Shown here in pieces: positions 35,250 to 44,594 of a stretch of 64,000 bases of DNA. Every line of letters begins with the position of its first letter. Position 1 is the stretch's first letter. The position numbers and the translations under genes were made by a program. Under the pieces are notes generated by a model. It saw only the letters and a list, made by a program, of their open reading frames with translations. It did not search any database and was not told where the DNA came from. This stretch comes from Citrobacter sp. RHB25-C09 (GTDB lineage: Bacteria > Pseudomonadota > Gammaproteobacteria > Enterobacterales > Enterobacteriaceae): NCBI RefSeq assembly GCF_013836145.1, contig NZ_CP057483.1, positions 1,240,001 to 1,304,000 of the forward strand. The letters run 5' to 3'.

Positions 35250-36632
35250 ATGGCTAAATTTAAGCTCCTTTCGCTCAGTGCGGTGCTGATTCTGGCAGGC
35301 TGTTCGCTCGCACCGGACTACCAGCGCCCGGCGCTCCCGGTTCCGCAGCAGTTTTCTTTAAGCCAGAACCAACTGGTGGCTTCACCTGCGGACTATCAGG
35401 ATCGCGGCTGGCAGCAGTTTTTCGTCGATGCGCAGGTCAAAACGCTGATTCGAGAGGCGCTGCGTAACAACCGCGATCTGCGTATGTCCACCCTGAAAGT
35501 TCAGGAGGCGAGGGCGCAGTACCGGGTGACCAATGCCGACCGTTATCCGCAGCTGAACGCAGAAAGTAGCGGAAGCTGGAGCCGCAAACTTAAGGGCGAA
35601 GAAAACAGCACGCGTGAATATGAGGCGGGACTGAATCTCAGCTTCGATCTGGATTTCTTCGGTCGCCTGAAAAATATGAGCGAAGCCGACCGACAGAACT
35701 TCTTCGCCAGCGAAGAGGCACAGCGCGCGGTGCATATTCTGCTGGTGTCTAACGTGGCGCAAAGCTACTTCAAGCAGCGTCTGGCCTGGTCGCAGTTACA
35801 GATCGCCGAAGAGACGCTGCAAAACTACCAGCGCTCCAGGGCACTGGTAGAAAAGCAACTGATCACCGGGAGTACGAATGTGCTGGCGCTGGAGCAGGCG
35901 CGTGGGGTTATCGAAAGCACCCGCAGCGAGATTGCGAAACGACAGGGAGAACTGGCGCAGGCGAACAATGCGTTGCAGCTCCTGTTGGGCACCTACGGCA
36001 GGTTGCCGGACGACGCTATCCAGAGTGCTGGCGATATTAACCACGTGACGTTACCCCCATCGCTATCGTCGCAAATCCTGTTGCAGCGCCCGGACATTAT
36101 GGAAGCAGAACACGCGCTGATGGCGGCGAATGCCAATATTGGCGCGGCGCGCGCGGCCTTTTTTCCGTCGATCACGCTGACCAGTGGGCTTGAAGGCAGC
36201 AGTAGCGATCTTAGCAATCTCTTTAATGCCACCAGCGGCATGTGGAACTTCATACCGAAAGTCGAGTTACCCATTTTCAACGCGGGTCGTAACCAGGCCA
36301 ACCTCGACCTGGCAGAGATTCGTCAGCAGCAGTCGGTGGTCAATTACGAACAAAAAATCCAGAACGCCTTTAAGGAAGTCGCCGATGCGCTAGCGCTGCG
36401 TCAGAGCCTGGCCGATCAGATTCGTGGTCAACAACGCTATCTGGATTCACTGCAAATCACTCTGCAACGCGCCAGAGCGCTCTATCAACACGGGGCCGTG
36501 AGCTACATCGAAGTTCTGGACGCCGAGCGTTCGCTGTTTGCAACACAGCAAACCTTGCTCGACCTCAATTACACCCAGCAGGTCAATGAGATCGCACTCT
36601 ATACCGCACTTGGCGGCGGTTGGGTGGAATAG
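35250..36632 (+). CDS. cusC: Copper/silver efflux outer-membrane channel CusC
   Basis: A 460-residue TolC-family lipoprotein. The signal ends in the lipobox LAGC (Cys18) and the mature part starts SLAPDYQRP, typical of OprM/NodT channels. Two repeated OEP domains (about 60-250 and 265-455) form the trimeric barrel and alpha tunnel. It exports Cu(I) and Ag(I) received from CusA/CusB. First gene of the cusCFBA operon. Confidence 0.96.
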   Translation: MAKFKLLSLSAVLILAGCSLAPDYQRPALPVPQQFSLSQNQLVASPADYQDRGWQQFFVDAQVKTLIREALRNNRDLRMSTLKVQEARAQYRVTNADRYPQLNAESSGSWSRKLKGEENSTREYEAGLNLSFDLDFFGRLKNMSEADRQNFFASEEAQRAVHILLVSNVAQSYFKQRLAWSQLQIAEETLQNYQRSRALVEKQLITGSTNVLALEQARGVIESTRSEIAKRQGELAQANNALQLLLGTYGRLPDDAIQSAGDINHVTLPPSLSSQILLQRPDIMEAEHALMAANANIGAARAAFFPSITLTSGLEGSSSDLSNLFNATSGMWNFIPKVELPIFNAGRNQANLDLAEIRQQQSVVNYEQKIQNAFKEVADALALRQSLADQIRGQQRYLDSLQITLQRARALYQHGAVSYIEVLDAERSLFATQQTLLDLNYTQQVNEIALYTALGGGWVE

Positions 36633-36641
36633 TTTTTGTAG

Positions 36642-36670
36642 GCCGGATAAGGCGCCAGACGCCATCCGGC
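36642..36670. repeat. REP-type palindrome between cusC and cusF
   Basis: GCCGGATAAGGCGCC and GACGCCATCCGGC arms within the operon. A REP here can protect the upstream cusC message. Confidence 0.8.
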
Positions 36671-36697
36671 AAAAATTAAACGTAAGGAAGGTACTTT

Positions 36698-37033
36698 ATG
36701 AACTCATTATTTAAAACCACTGTATTTACCGTTTTCACCGTGCTGGCAGCCAATGCCTATGCCAACGAACATCACCACGGCGACATGATGCCCACTGTCG
36801 AACAAAGTCAGGCTATTAGCGCCACCGGAGTAGTTAAGGCCATTGATATGGAGAGCAAAAAGGTCACCATCGAGCACGGCCCCATTGCCGCGCTGAACTG
36901 GCCCGCCATGACGATGCGTTTCACCATTACGCCGCAAACGCAGCTTAGCGACATAAAAGCAGGGGATAAGGTGGCGTTTAGTTTTGTCCAGCAGGGAAAT
37001 CTCTCGTTATTACAGGACATTAAGGCGCAGTAA
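36698..37033 (+). CDS. cusF: Periplasmic copper/silver metallochaperone CusF
   Basis: A 111-residue protein with a signal peptide (1-22, ends A-Y-A). The mature small OB-fold carries the metal site His, Trp, Met and Met (EHGPIAALNWPAMTMRF), where the tryptophan caps Cu(I) or Ag(I). It delivers metal to CusB. Confidence 0.96.
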   Translation: MNSLFKTTVFTVFTVLAANAYANEHHHGDMMPTVEQSQAISATGVVKAIDMESKKVTIEHGPIAALNWPAMTMRFTITPQTQLSDIKAGDKVAFSFVQQGNLSLLQDIKAQ

Positions 37034-37064
37034 TTTTCTTGTTTTTTACGTTGGGCATGACTTT

Positions 37065-38303
37065 ATGAAAAAAATCGCGCTTATATTCGCCAGCATGGTG
37101 GCAGGGGGAATTATCGCTGTGGGCGGTTACGTCTGGTTCGCCCCGGCAAACCAGACTGAGCACGCTGCGCCGGTCAGTGAACAGGCATCCCGCAAGGTGC
37201 TGTTCTGGTACGACCCCATGTATCCGAATACCCGCTTCGACAAACCGGGGAAATCGCCCTTTATGGATATGGACCTGGTGCCGAAATATGCCGATGAAGA
37301 GTCTGCCGATAGCGCTTCGCCGGGTGTGCGCATTGACCCAACGCAAGTCCAAAATCTCGGGGTGAAAACCGAGGCCGTTCGCCGTGGCCCGCTGGCATTT
37401 GCACAGACCTTTCCGGCCAATGTGAGTTACAACGAATATCAGTTTGTCATTATGCAGGCCCGTGCGGATGGATTTATCGAGAAGGTGTCGCCGTTGACCG
37501 TTGGCGATAAAGTGAAAAAAGGCGCACCGCTTCTCGAACTGACGATTCCGGACTGGGTGGAAGCGCAGAGTGAATATTTACTCCTGAAGGAAACCGGAGG
37601 CACGGCGACGGAGATACAGGGGATCCTTGAGCGCCTGCGTCTTGCCGGAATGCCCGAGGCCGACATTCGTCGCCTGACGTCTACGCGTAAAATTCAAACC
37701 CGCTTTACCCTCACGGCGCCGATTGACGGGGTGATTACCGCCTTTGATTTACGCGCCGGAATGAATATCGCCAAAGATAACGTCGTGGCGAAGATTCAGG
37801 GGATGAATCCGGTATGGATTACCGCTGCGGTTCCGGAAAGCCTCGCGTGGCTTATCAAGGACGTCTCACAGTTTTCCCTGACCGTGCCGGCGCGTCCGGA
37901 CCAGTCATTCACCTTCCGTAAATGGACGCTGTTGCCGAGTGTAGATAGCGCTTCCAGGACGCTGCAACTGCGTCTGGAGGTTGATAATCCTGACGAAGCG
38001 CTGAAGCCGGGAATGAACGCCTGGCTCAATCTGAAAACGGAAAGCGAACCGATGTTACTGATCCCGTCGACAGCGCTGATTGATTCTGGCCGCGAGCAGC
38101 GGGTGATAACGCGGGATAGCGAAGGACGCTTTGTGCCGAAACAGGTTGCGGTATTTCAGTCTTCACAAGGGATAACGGCGATTCGTTCTGGTCTGGCTGA
38201 AGGTGAGCGCGTTGTCTCCAGCGGCCTGTTCCTGATTGATTCAGAAGCCAACATCTCCGGTGCGCTGGACAGGATGCGTACTGAGGAGAAGCCTCATGAT
38301 TGA
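37065..38303 (+). CDS. cusB: Copper/silver efflux adaptor CusB
   Basis: A 412-residue periplasmic membrane-fusion protein. The N-terminal anchor/signal (residues 1-24) precedes a metal-binding region with KVLFWYDPMYPNTRF and SPFMDMDLVPKY, whose Met residues accept Cu(I) from CusF. Barrel-sandwich, alpha-hairpin and membrane-proximal domains follow. The ATG at 37065 is chosen because the MKKIAL signal begins there; an in-frame start at 36984 lies inside cusF. Overlaps cusA by eight bases. Confidence 0.96.
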   Translation: MKKIALIFASMVAGGIIAVGGYVWFAPANQTEHAAPVSEQASRKVLFWYDPMYPNTRFDKPGKSPFMDMDLVPKYADEESADSASPGVRIDPTQVQNLGVKTEAVRRGPLAFAQTFPANVSYNEYQFVIMQARADGFIEKVSPLTVGDKVKKGAPLLELTIPDWVEAQSEYLLLKETGGTATEIQGILERLRLAGMPEADIRRLTSTRKIQTRFTLTAPIDGVITAFDLRAGMNIAKDNVVAKIQGMNPVWITAAVPESLAWLIKDVSQFSLTVPARPDQSFTFRKWTLLPSVDSASRTLQLRLEVDNPDEALKPGMNAWLNLKTESEPMLLIPSTALIDSGREQRVITRDSEGRFVPKQVAVFQSSQGITAIRSGLAEGERVVSSGLFLIDSEANISGALDRMRTEEKPHD

Positions 38304-41300
38304 ATGGATTATTCGTCGTTCGGTCGCGAACCGTTTTCTGGTGATCATAGGCGCGCTTTTCCTCAGCGTCTGGGGGACCTGGACCATTCTCAACACCTCG
38401 GTGGATGCGCTGCCCGATCTCTCCGACGTACAGGTGATCGTCAAAACCAGCTATCCTGGGCAGGCACCGCAAATTGTCGAAAATCAGGTCACCTATCCAC
38501 TCACCACCACCATGCTGTCGGTGCCAGGAGCAAAGACGGTGCGCGGCTTCTCGCAGTTTGGTGATTCTTACGTTTACGTCATTTTTGAAGATGGCACCGA
38601 TCCGTACTGGGCGCGCTCACGCGTGCTGGAGTACCTTAACCAGGTGCAGGGAAAATTGCCTGCTGGCGTCAGCGCGGAAATGGGGCCGGACGCCACCGGC
38701 GTGGGGTGGATCTTTGAATATGCGCTGGTCGACCGCAGCGGCAAGCACGATCTGGCTGAACTGCGCTCGCTTCAGGACTGGTTTTTGAAATACGAGTTGA
38801 AAACCATTCCAAACGTCTCGGAAGTGGCGTCGGTTGGCGGCGTCGTAAAACAGTATCAGGTGATCATCGACCCGCTGAAACTTGCCCAATATGGTATCAG
38901 TTTGTCGGAGGTGAAGGCCGCACTGGATGCCTCGAACCAGGAGGCGGGCGGTTCATCCATCGAACTGGCGGAAGCGGAATATATGGTGCGCGCCAGCGGC
39001 TATCTGCATTCGCTGGATGACTTCAACAATATTGTGGTGAAATCCGCTGAAAACGGCGTGCCGGTTTATCTGCGCGATGTAGCAAACGTCCAGCTTGGCC
39101 CGGAAATGCGACGGGGGATTGCTGAGCTAAACGGAGAGGGTGAAGTGGCGGGCGGCGTGGTCATACTTCGCTCCGGGAAAAATGCGCGCGAGGTGATCAC
39201 CGCCGTCAGAAATAAGCTGGAGGCGCTAAAAGGCAGCCTGCCGGAAGGTGTTGAGGTAGTTACAACATACGATCGCAGTGGACTGATTGATCGCGCCATC
39301 GACAACCTCAGCGTTAAGCTGCTGGAAGAGTTTATCGTGGTGGCGCTGGTGTGCGCAGTGTTTCTCTGGCACCTGCGCTCGGCGCTGGTGGCCATTATTT
39401 CGCTTCCGCTTGGGTTGTGTATTGCGTTTATCGTGATGCATTTCCAGGGGCTGAACGCCAATATCATGTCGCTGGGCGGGATTGCCATCGCCGTAGGGGC
39501 GATGGTGGATGCGGCCATTGTCATGATCGAAAACGCCCATAAGCGGCTGGAAGAGTGGGAGCATCAGCATCCGGGCGAAAAGTTGGATAACGAAACGCGC
39601 TGGCAGGTGATCACCAATGCCTCTGTCGAAGTGGGGCCGGCGCTGTTTATCAGTCTGCTGATCATTACCCTCTCTTTCATTCCCATCTTTACTCTCGAAG
39701 GTCAGGAAGGACGACTGTTTGGCCCGCTGGCATTTACTAAAACGTATGCGATGGCCGGGGCTGCGCTGCTGGCGATCGTAGTGATCCCAATCCTGATGGG
39801 ATTGTGGATTCGGGGCAAAATTCCGGCAGAGCGCAGTAATCCTCTCAATCGATTTTTGATCCGCGTTTACCATCCGCTGCTGCTGAAAGTGTTGCACTGG
39901 CCGAAGACGACGTTGCTGGTAGCAGTGCTCTCCATCCTGACGGTCATCTGGCCGCTCAATAAGGTGGGGGGTGAATTCTTGCCGCAGATTAACGAAGGGG
40001 ACTTGCTCTACATGCCCTCCACGCTACCAGGAATATCGGCAGCGGAAGCGGCGAGTATGCTGCAAAAAACCGATAAGCTGATCATGACGGTACCGGAAGT
40101 GGCCAGGGTATTTGGCAAAACCGGTAAAGCAGAGACAGCAACGGATTCGGCACCGCTGGAGATGGTGGAAACCACTATTCAACTTAAGCCGCAGTCACAG
40201 TGGCGTCCGGGCATGACGATGGATAAAATCATCGCCGAACTGGACAAAACCGTTCGTCTGCCTGGGCTGGCGAACCTGTGGGTCCCGCCTATTCGCAACC
40301 GTATTGATATGCTCTCCACCGGTATTAAAAGCCCGATTGGTATCAAAGTTTCCGGAAACGTGCTGGCCGATATCGACGCGATGGCCGCGCAAATTGAAGA
40401 GGTGGCAAGAACGGTACCTGGGGTGGCCTCCGCGCTGGCTGAACGTCTTGAGGGCGGCCGCTATCTGAATATCGATATCAACCGCGAGAAGGCTGCTCGT
40501 TACGGCATGACCGTAGGAGATGTTCAACTGTTTATCACCTCGGCCGTTGGCGGCGCGATGGTGGGGGAAACCGTAGAAGGGATTGCCCGCTACCCGATCA
40601 ACCTGCGCTACCCGCAGCGTTTTCGGGATAGCCCCGAGGCGCTGCGTCAGTTACCGATCCTGACGCCGATGAAACAGCAGATTACCCTGGGTGATGTAGC
40701 GGATATTAACATCGCCCCCGGGCCTTCCATGCTGAAAACGGAGAACGCGCGTCCCACCAGTTGGATCTACATCGATGCCCGCGATCGCGATATGGTTTCC
40801 GTGGTCAACGATCTGAAAAAAGCGATCGCCGACAACATTCAGTTGAAGCCTGGCACCAGCGTCGCGTTTTCCGGTCAGTTTGAGCTGCTGGAACGCGCAA
40901 ATCATAAGCTGAAGCTGATGGTGCCCATGACGCTAATGATTATCTTTGTTCTGTTGTATCTGGCGTTTCGCCGCGTCGGAGAAGCGATGCTGATCATCAC
41001 CAGCGTGCCGTTTGCACTGGTCGGGGGGATCTGGTTCCTCTACGCGATGGGGTTCCATCTGTCGGTCGCGACGGGGACGGGATTTATTGCGCTGGCGGGC
41101 GTGGCGGCGGAATTTGGCGTGGTGATGCTGATGTATTTACGCCATGCCATTGAGGCCGAGCCCAGTCTCGAAAACCGCGACACCTTCAGCGCTAAGAAGC
41201 TGGATGAAGCGCTGTATCACGGCGCAGTGCTGCGGGTTCGGCCAAAAGCCATGACGGTGGCGGTGATCATTGCCGGTTTATTGCCCATTCTCTGGGGGAC

Positions 41301-41445
41301 GGGAGCCGGTTCGGAAGTGATGAGCCGTATTGCCGCACCGATGATTGGCGGGATGATTACCGCGCCGTTGCTGTCACTGTTTATAATTCCGGCGGCCTAT
41401 AAGCTGATGTGGTTACGCCGGCACCGCCAGGCACCACGTCGTTAA
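38296..41445 (+). CDS. cusA: Copper/silver RND efflux pump CusA
   Basis: A 1049-residue heavy-metal RND pump with twelve membrane segments and two large periplasmic loops, nearly colinear with E. coli CusA. TM4 carries the proton-relay acidic segment GAMVDAAIVMIENAHKR. The porter domain carries metal-path Met residues (RNRIDMLSTGIKSPIG). The start at 38296 (MIEWIIRRSV) follows GAGGAGAA and overlaps the cusB stop. Driven by proton motive force, it takes Cu(I)/Ag(I) from the periplasm or cytoplasm to CusC. Confidence 0.97.
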   Translation: MIEWIIRRSVANRFLVIIGALFLSVWGTWTILNTSVDALPDLSDVQVIVKTSYPGQAPQIVENQVTYPLTTTMLSVPGAKTVRGFSQFGDSYVYVIFEDGTDPYWARSRVLEYLNQVQGKLPAGVSAEMGPDATGVGWIFEYALVDRSGKHDLAELRSLQDWFLKYELKTIPNVSEVASVGGVVKQYQVIIDPLKLAQYGISLSEVKAALDASNQEAGGSSIELAEAEYMVRASGYLHSLDDFNNIVVKSAENGVPVYLRDVANVQLGPEMRRGIAELNGEGEVAGGVVILRSGKNAREVITAVRNKLEALKGSLPEGVEVVTTYDRSGLIDRAIDNLSVKLLEEFIVVALVCAVFLWHLRSALVAIISLPLGLCIAFIVMHFQGLNANIMSLGGIAIAVGAMVDAAIVMIENAHKRLEEWEHQHPGEKLDNETRWQVITNASVEVGPALFISLLIITLSFIPIFTLEGQEGRLFGPLAFTKTYAMAGAALLAIVVIPILMGLWIRGKIPAERSNPLNRFLIRVYHPLLLKVLHWPKTTLLVAVLSILTVIWPLNKVGGEFLPQINEGDLLYMPSTLPGISAAEAASMLQKTDKLIMTVPEVARVFGKTGKAETATDSAPLEMVETTIQLKPQSQWRPGMTMDKIIAELDKTVRLPGLANLWVPPIRNRIDMLSTGIKSPIGIKVSGNVLADIDAMAAQIEEVARTVPGVASALAERLEGGRYLNIDINREKAARYGMTVGDVQLFITSAVGGAMVGETVEGIARYPINLRYPQRFRDSPEALRQLPILTPMKQQITLGDVADINIAPGPSMLKTENARPTSWIYIDARDRDMVSVVNDLKKAIADNIQLKPGTSVAFSGQFELLERANHKLKLMVPMTLMIIFVLLYLAFRRVGEAMLIITSVPFALVGGIWFLYAMGFHLSVATGTGFIALAGVAAEFGVVMLMYLRHAIEAEPSLENRDTFSAKKLDEALYHGAVLRVRPKAMTVAVIIAGLLPILWGTGAGSEVMSRIAAPMIGGMITAPLLSLFIIPAAYKLMWLRRHRQAPRR

Positions 41446-41458
41446 TGTAATTTCTACT

Positions 41459-41484
41459 CCGGCCTGTAAATCATCGCAGGCCGG
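41459..41484. terminator. Palindrome in the convergent gap after cusA
   Basis: Perfect eight-base arms CCGGCCTG / CAGGCCGG with a ten-base loop, two bases from the stop of the convergent gene. Probably a shared transcript-end structure; no U-tract. Confidence 0.5.
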
Positions 41485-41485
41485 G

Positions 41486-42661
41486 TTAGCCCGCCAGTAA
41501 CTCCTGCTCGACGTGTTGGACCTGCACTTCCAGCGTATCGCGAATTTCTGCCAGCGTACGTTCCTGTTCGGCAAAGTAGGCTTCCTTATCACGAACCGAG
41601 GCGGCAAGACGCCAGGCATTTTCCGCCTCCAGTTCCGCAATCTCTTTCAGGAGCGCCTCAATCTGCGTTCTCAACTGCTTAATTTTCTGCTGCAGATGGT
41701 GCAAATTATTCAGTCTGTCGCTGGCCATCATCGGTTCCAGACCGCTCTGGAGTTGCATCAGCAATGAACGAATGGTCGTCAGGTCGGCATTTTGTCGCGC
41801 CAGGTTGAGCTGGACCATCATCTGGTGGGCTTTCTCTTTCAGCTCATCCGCCACCACATCCGGGTGACACAGCCGGCTGGCCTGACGCCACAGGCGCTTA
41901 AGTTCATTACGATCCTCTTCTGACAAACGCTGATCGCGCGCGTAACGGTGCTGAGCTTCCTGCTGTTGCTCCTGATACTCCTCGTATTCATGCGTCGCTT
42001 CTTCCTGCGCCTGGCGGGTCGCACTGTCGTCCTGGCGGGAAAAATCGTCTTCCAGATCGCAAATTTCAGCAAGCAGCGAGGCAATCAGTTCCGTTTGCTG
42101 CTGAATGCGCTGGCGGATCTCCACGGCGTCGCGGGAGGTGGGACTCATCGCCATCCACGACTGCTTAAGTTGAGCTAACCGATCGATAGCGAGAGAGAGA
42201 TACTGCTGGCAAGAGAGATAATCTTTTTCCCGACGCTTGCGTTCTGCTTCTTGCTTACGCTGCGCGCTGGCGGCGAGTTGCTGACGCAGCTCAAGAATAC
42301 GGCTCATTAAGGGGCCAAGCCGCAGATGGTAAAGATCGTTGAATTCATCGAGAATCTGAATACGGGAGTTGCGGGTATCAATCAGCTCACGAAGCTGGGC
42401 TTCAAGCGTTTTTAACTCCAGTTTGCTGGCGGCGATCGCCGGGTCTTGCCAGGTCGATAATGCCCGTTGTCCCTGCAACCAGTCTGCAATCTCACGCATG
42501 GCATCGCTAAATCGCCGCGCTTCAATGGCATGGGTAATCGACGCGATGGCGGGATCGTCTGACTCACGCTTCAGATGCACAAGCTGCTGATGGATGATCT
42601 CTTCATCTTCAAGTTCGATGGCGCTTTTGATGATTTCCAGCCGTTTTATGATCTTATTCAT
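41486..42661 (-). CDS. Coiled-coil protein with a J-domain-like HPD motif
   Basis: A 391-residue soluble protein dominated by predicted coiled coil (Glu, Gln, Lys, Arg and Leu rich, about 85-165, 175-255 and 310-385). Around residues 255-300 there is a segment with a basic helix, an H-P-D tripeptide and a following helix (RLWRQASRLCHPDVVADELK, HPD near 266-268). This is the core of a DnaJ domain that stimulates Hsp70. There is no signal peptide or membrane segment. The ATG at 42661 lacks a strong ribosome site; a TTG at 42700 would add 13 residues and is not better supported. I do not recognise a named family. It could be a co-chaperone or a scaffold. Its position between cusA and pheP is an insertion relative to E. 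coli. Confidence 0.75.
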   Translation of the reverse strand: MNKIIKRLEIIKSAIELEDEEIIHQQLVHLKRESDDPAIASITHAIEARRFSDAMREIADWLQGQRALSTWQDPAIAASKLELKTLEAQLRELIDTRNSRIQILDEFNDLYHLRLGPLMSRILELRQQLAASAQRKQEAERKRREKDYLSCQQYLSLAIDRLAQLKQSWMAMSPTSRDAVEIRQRIQQQTELIASLLAEICDLEDDFSRQDDSATRQAQEEATHEYEEYQEQQQEAQHRYARDQRLSEEDRNELKRLWRQASRLCHPDVVADELKEKAHQMMVQLNLARQNADLTTIRSLLMQLQSGLEPMMASDRLNNLHHLQQKIKQLRTQIEALLKEIAELEAENAWRLAASVRDKEAYFAEQERTLAEIRDTLEVQVQHVEQELLAG

Positions 42662-42988
42662 GACTACCAATGTCTGGCGTGACTCATCAATGAATGACAA
42701 AGTTTAGTTTTGGGTCATTCGCTTGAAAAATCTGAAAAAAGAATAACCCGCATTCTGTGGTCTGTGGGGCCTTTTCGTCCAGAATAATTCGCAGAAATTA
42801 TCGATTAATCGCCATTTTCGTTGGTTCTCTCACGGATCATTTTTCAACTCAATCAATGCATCCTGGGCGAGAGGGGTAAAAACGTCAATAAAGGGGGGGC
42901 GGCGCGCCTATCCACGGATTGTGCCTTGCGGCAAATAATCTGAAATGTTAAAAGGTGCCCCTCAATAAAAATGACACAGGGGTAGGGC

Positions 42989-44377
42989 GTGAAAAACGCG
43001 TCAATAGCATCGGGCAACAGCGTGTCGGATGCCGCGTCGAAGAGTGAGCCGACGCTTCAGCGGGGGTTGCAAAACCGCCATATTCAACTGATTGCACTGG
43101 GCGGTGCCATTGGCACCGGTCTGTTTTTGGGCATTGGACCGGCTATTCAGATGGCGGGTCCGGCTGTACTGCTGGGATACGGCGTCGCGGGTATTATTGC
43201 GTTTCTGATTATGCGCCAGCTCGGTGAGATGGTGGTGGAAGAACCGGTTTCCGGCTCGTTTGCCCATTTTGCCTATAAATACTGGGGGCCGTTTGCCGGT
43301 TTTCTTTCCGGCTGGAACTATTGGGTCATGTTCGTGCTGGTTGGCATGGCAGAGCTGACGGCGGCGGGGATTTACATGCAGTACTGGCTCCCTGACGTTC
43401 CGACCTGGATTTGGGCAGCGGCGTTCTTCATCATTATTAACGCCGTCAACCTGGTGAACGTGCGTCTGTATGGTGAAACAGAGTTCTGGTTTGCGCTGAT
43501 AAAAGTACTGGCTATTATCGGCATGATTGGCTTTGGCCTGTGGATACTGTTTTCCGGCCACGGCGGTGAGCATGCCAGCATTGACAACCTCTGGCGCTAT
43601 AACGGTTTCTTCGCCACCGGCTGGAACGGGTTAATCCTTTCGCTGGCGGTCATTATGTTCTCATTTGGTGGGCTGGAACTGATTGGCATTACCGCCGCAG
43701 AGGCGCGCGACCCGCACAAGAGCATTCCGAAGGCGGTCAATCAGGTGGTTTACCGTATCCTGCTGTTTTACATCGGTTCGCTGGTGGTGCTGTTGGCGCT
43801 CTACCCATGGGTAGAAGTGAAATCGAACAGTAGCCCGTTTGTGATGATTTTCCATAATCTCGACAGCAACGTGGTGGCTTCCGCGCTGAACTTTGTGATT
43901 CTGGTAGCGTCCCTGTCGGTCTATAACAGCGGCGTTTATTCAAATAGCCGTATGCTGTTTGGTCTCTCCGTGCAGGGCAATGCGCCGAAATTCCTGACCC
44001 GCATAAGCCGTCGCGGCGTGCCAGTGAACTCGTTGATCCTCTCCGCAACGATCACCTCGCTGGTGGTGGTGATCAACTATCTGCTACCGCAAAAGGCATT
44101 CAGTCTGCTGATGGCGTTGGTGGTTGCGACGCTGCTGCTGAACTGGATTATGATCTGCCTTGCACACCTGCGCTTTCGTGCAGCGATGCGTCGCAAAGGC
44201 CGCGAAACGCAATTTAAAGCACTGCTTTATCCGGCGGGGAACTACATTTGTATCGCTTTCCTCGGCATGATCCTGGTGCTGATGTGCACCATGGATGATA
44301 TGCGCTTGTCAGCCCTGCTGCTGCCAGTGTGGGTGCTGTTCCTGTTCGTGGCGTTTAAGCTTTCCCGTAAAAAGTAA
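42989..44377 (+). CDS. pheP: Phenylalanine-specific permease PheP
   Basis: A 462-residue APC-superfamily amino acid:proton symporter with twelve membrane segments. It has the family motif in TM1 (IALGGAIGTGLFLGIG) and is colinear with E. coli PheP through the whole length. GTG start (42989-42991). An unusual run of Gs lies about 90 bases upstream in the leader. Followed by REP elements. Confidence 0.96.
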   Translation: MKNASIASGNSVSDAASKSEPTLQRGLQNRHIQLIALGGAIGTGLFLGIGPAIQMAGPAVLLGYGVAGIIAFLIMRQLGEMVVEEPVSGSFAHFAYKYWGPFAGFLSGWNYWVMFVLVGMAELTAAGIYMQYWLPDVPTWIWAAAFFIIINAVNLVNVRLYGETEFWFALIKVLAIIGMIGFGLWILFSGHGGEHASIDNLWRYNGFFATGWNGLILSLAVIMFSFGGLELIGITAAEARDPHKSIPKAVNQVVYRILLFYIGSLVVLLALYPWVEVKSNSSPFVMIFHNLDSNVVASALNFVILVASLSVYNSGVYSNSRMLFGLSVQGNAPKFLTRISRRGVPVNSLILSATITSLVVVINYLLPQKAFSLLMALVVATLLLNWIMICLAHLRFRAAMRRKGRETQFKALLYPAGNYICIAFLGMILVLMCTMDDMRLSALLLPVWVLFLFVAFKLSRKK

Positions 44378-44385
44378 ATGATATT

Positions 44386-44455
44386 GCCCGGTGGCGCTGC
44401 GCTTACCGGGCCTACAACATCCACGCAGCCGGGTAGGGCGCAGCCGCCCTCCGGC
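44386..44455. repeat. REP pair downstream of pheP
   Basis: GCCCGGTGGCGC...CCGGGC (44386-44411) and GCCGGGTAGGGCGC...CTCCGGC (44428-44455) in inverted order. Confidence 0.85.
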
Positions 44456-44526
44456 AATTCCAGAAACCGTTCTCCGCCTTTATCGTGACCCCCCTCCCAA
44501 TTTTGTTTCGATTCACAGGATCTTTA

Positions 44527-44577
44527 TTTTGTAATCGATTACTTTTCATTTGAGCTGTTTTGTAATCGATTACTTTT
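44527..44577 (+). promoter_or_regulatory. Two identical LacI-type operators upstream of the catabolic cluster
   Basis: The palindrome GTAATCGATTAC occurs at 44531-44542 and 44562-44573, within an exact 20-base repeat (44527-44546 and 44558-44577). The 31-base period is about three helical turns, so both sites face the same side of the DNA. The second lies just before the permease start. TGTAATCGATTAC fits the LacI/GalR consensus, and the regulator encoded at 48085 is the likely ligand. Confidence 0.85.
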
Positions 44578-44594
44578 TATGGGTGAGGCTTATC

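Noticed and set aside
36984..37064. Longer cusB N-terminus starting inside cusF
   Set aside because: The signal peptide and E. coli alignment begin at 37065.
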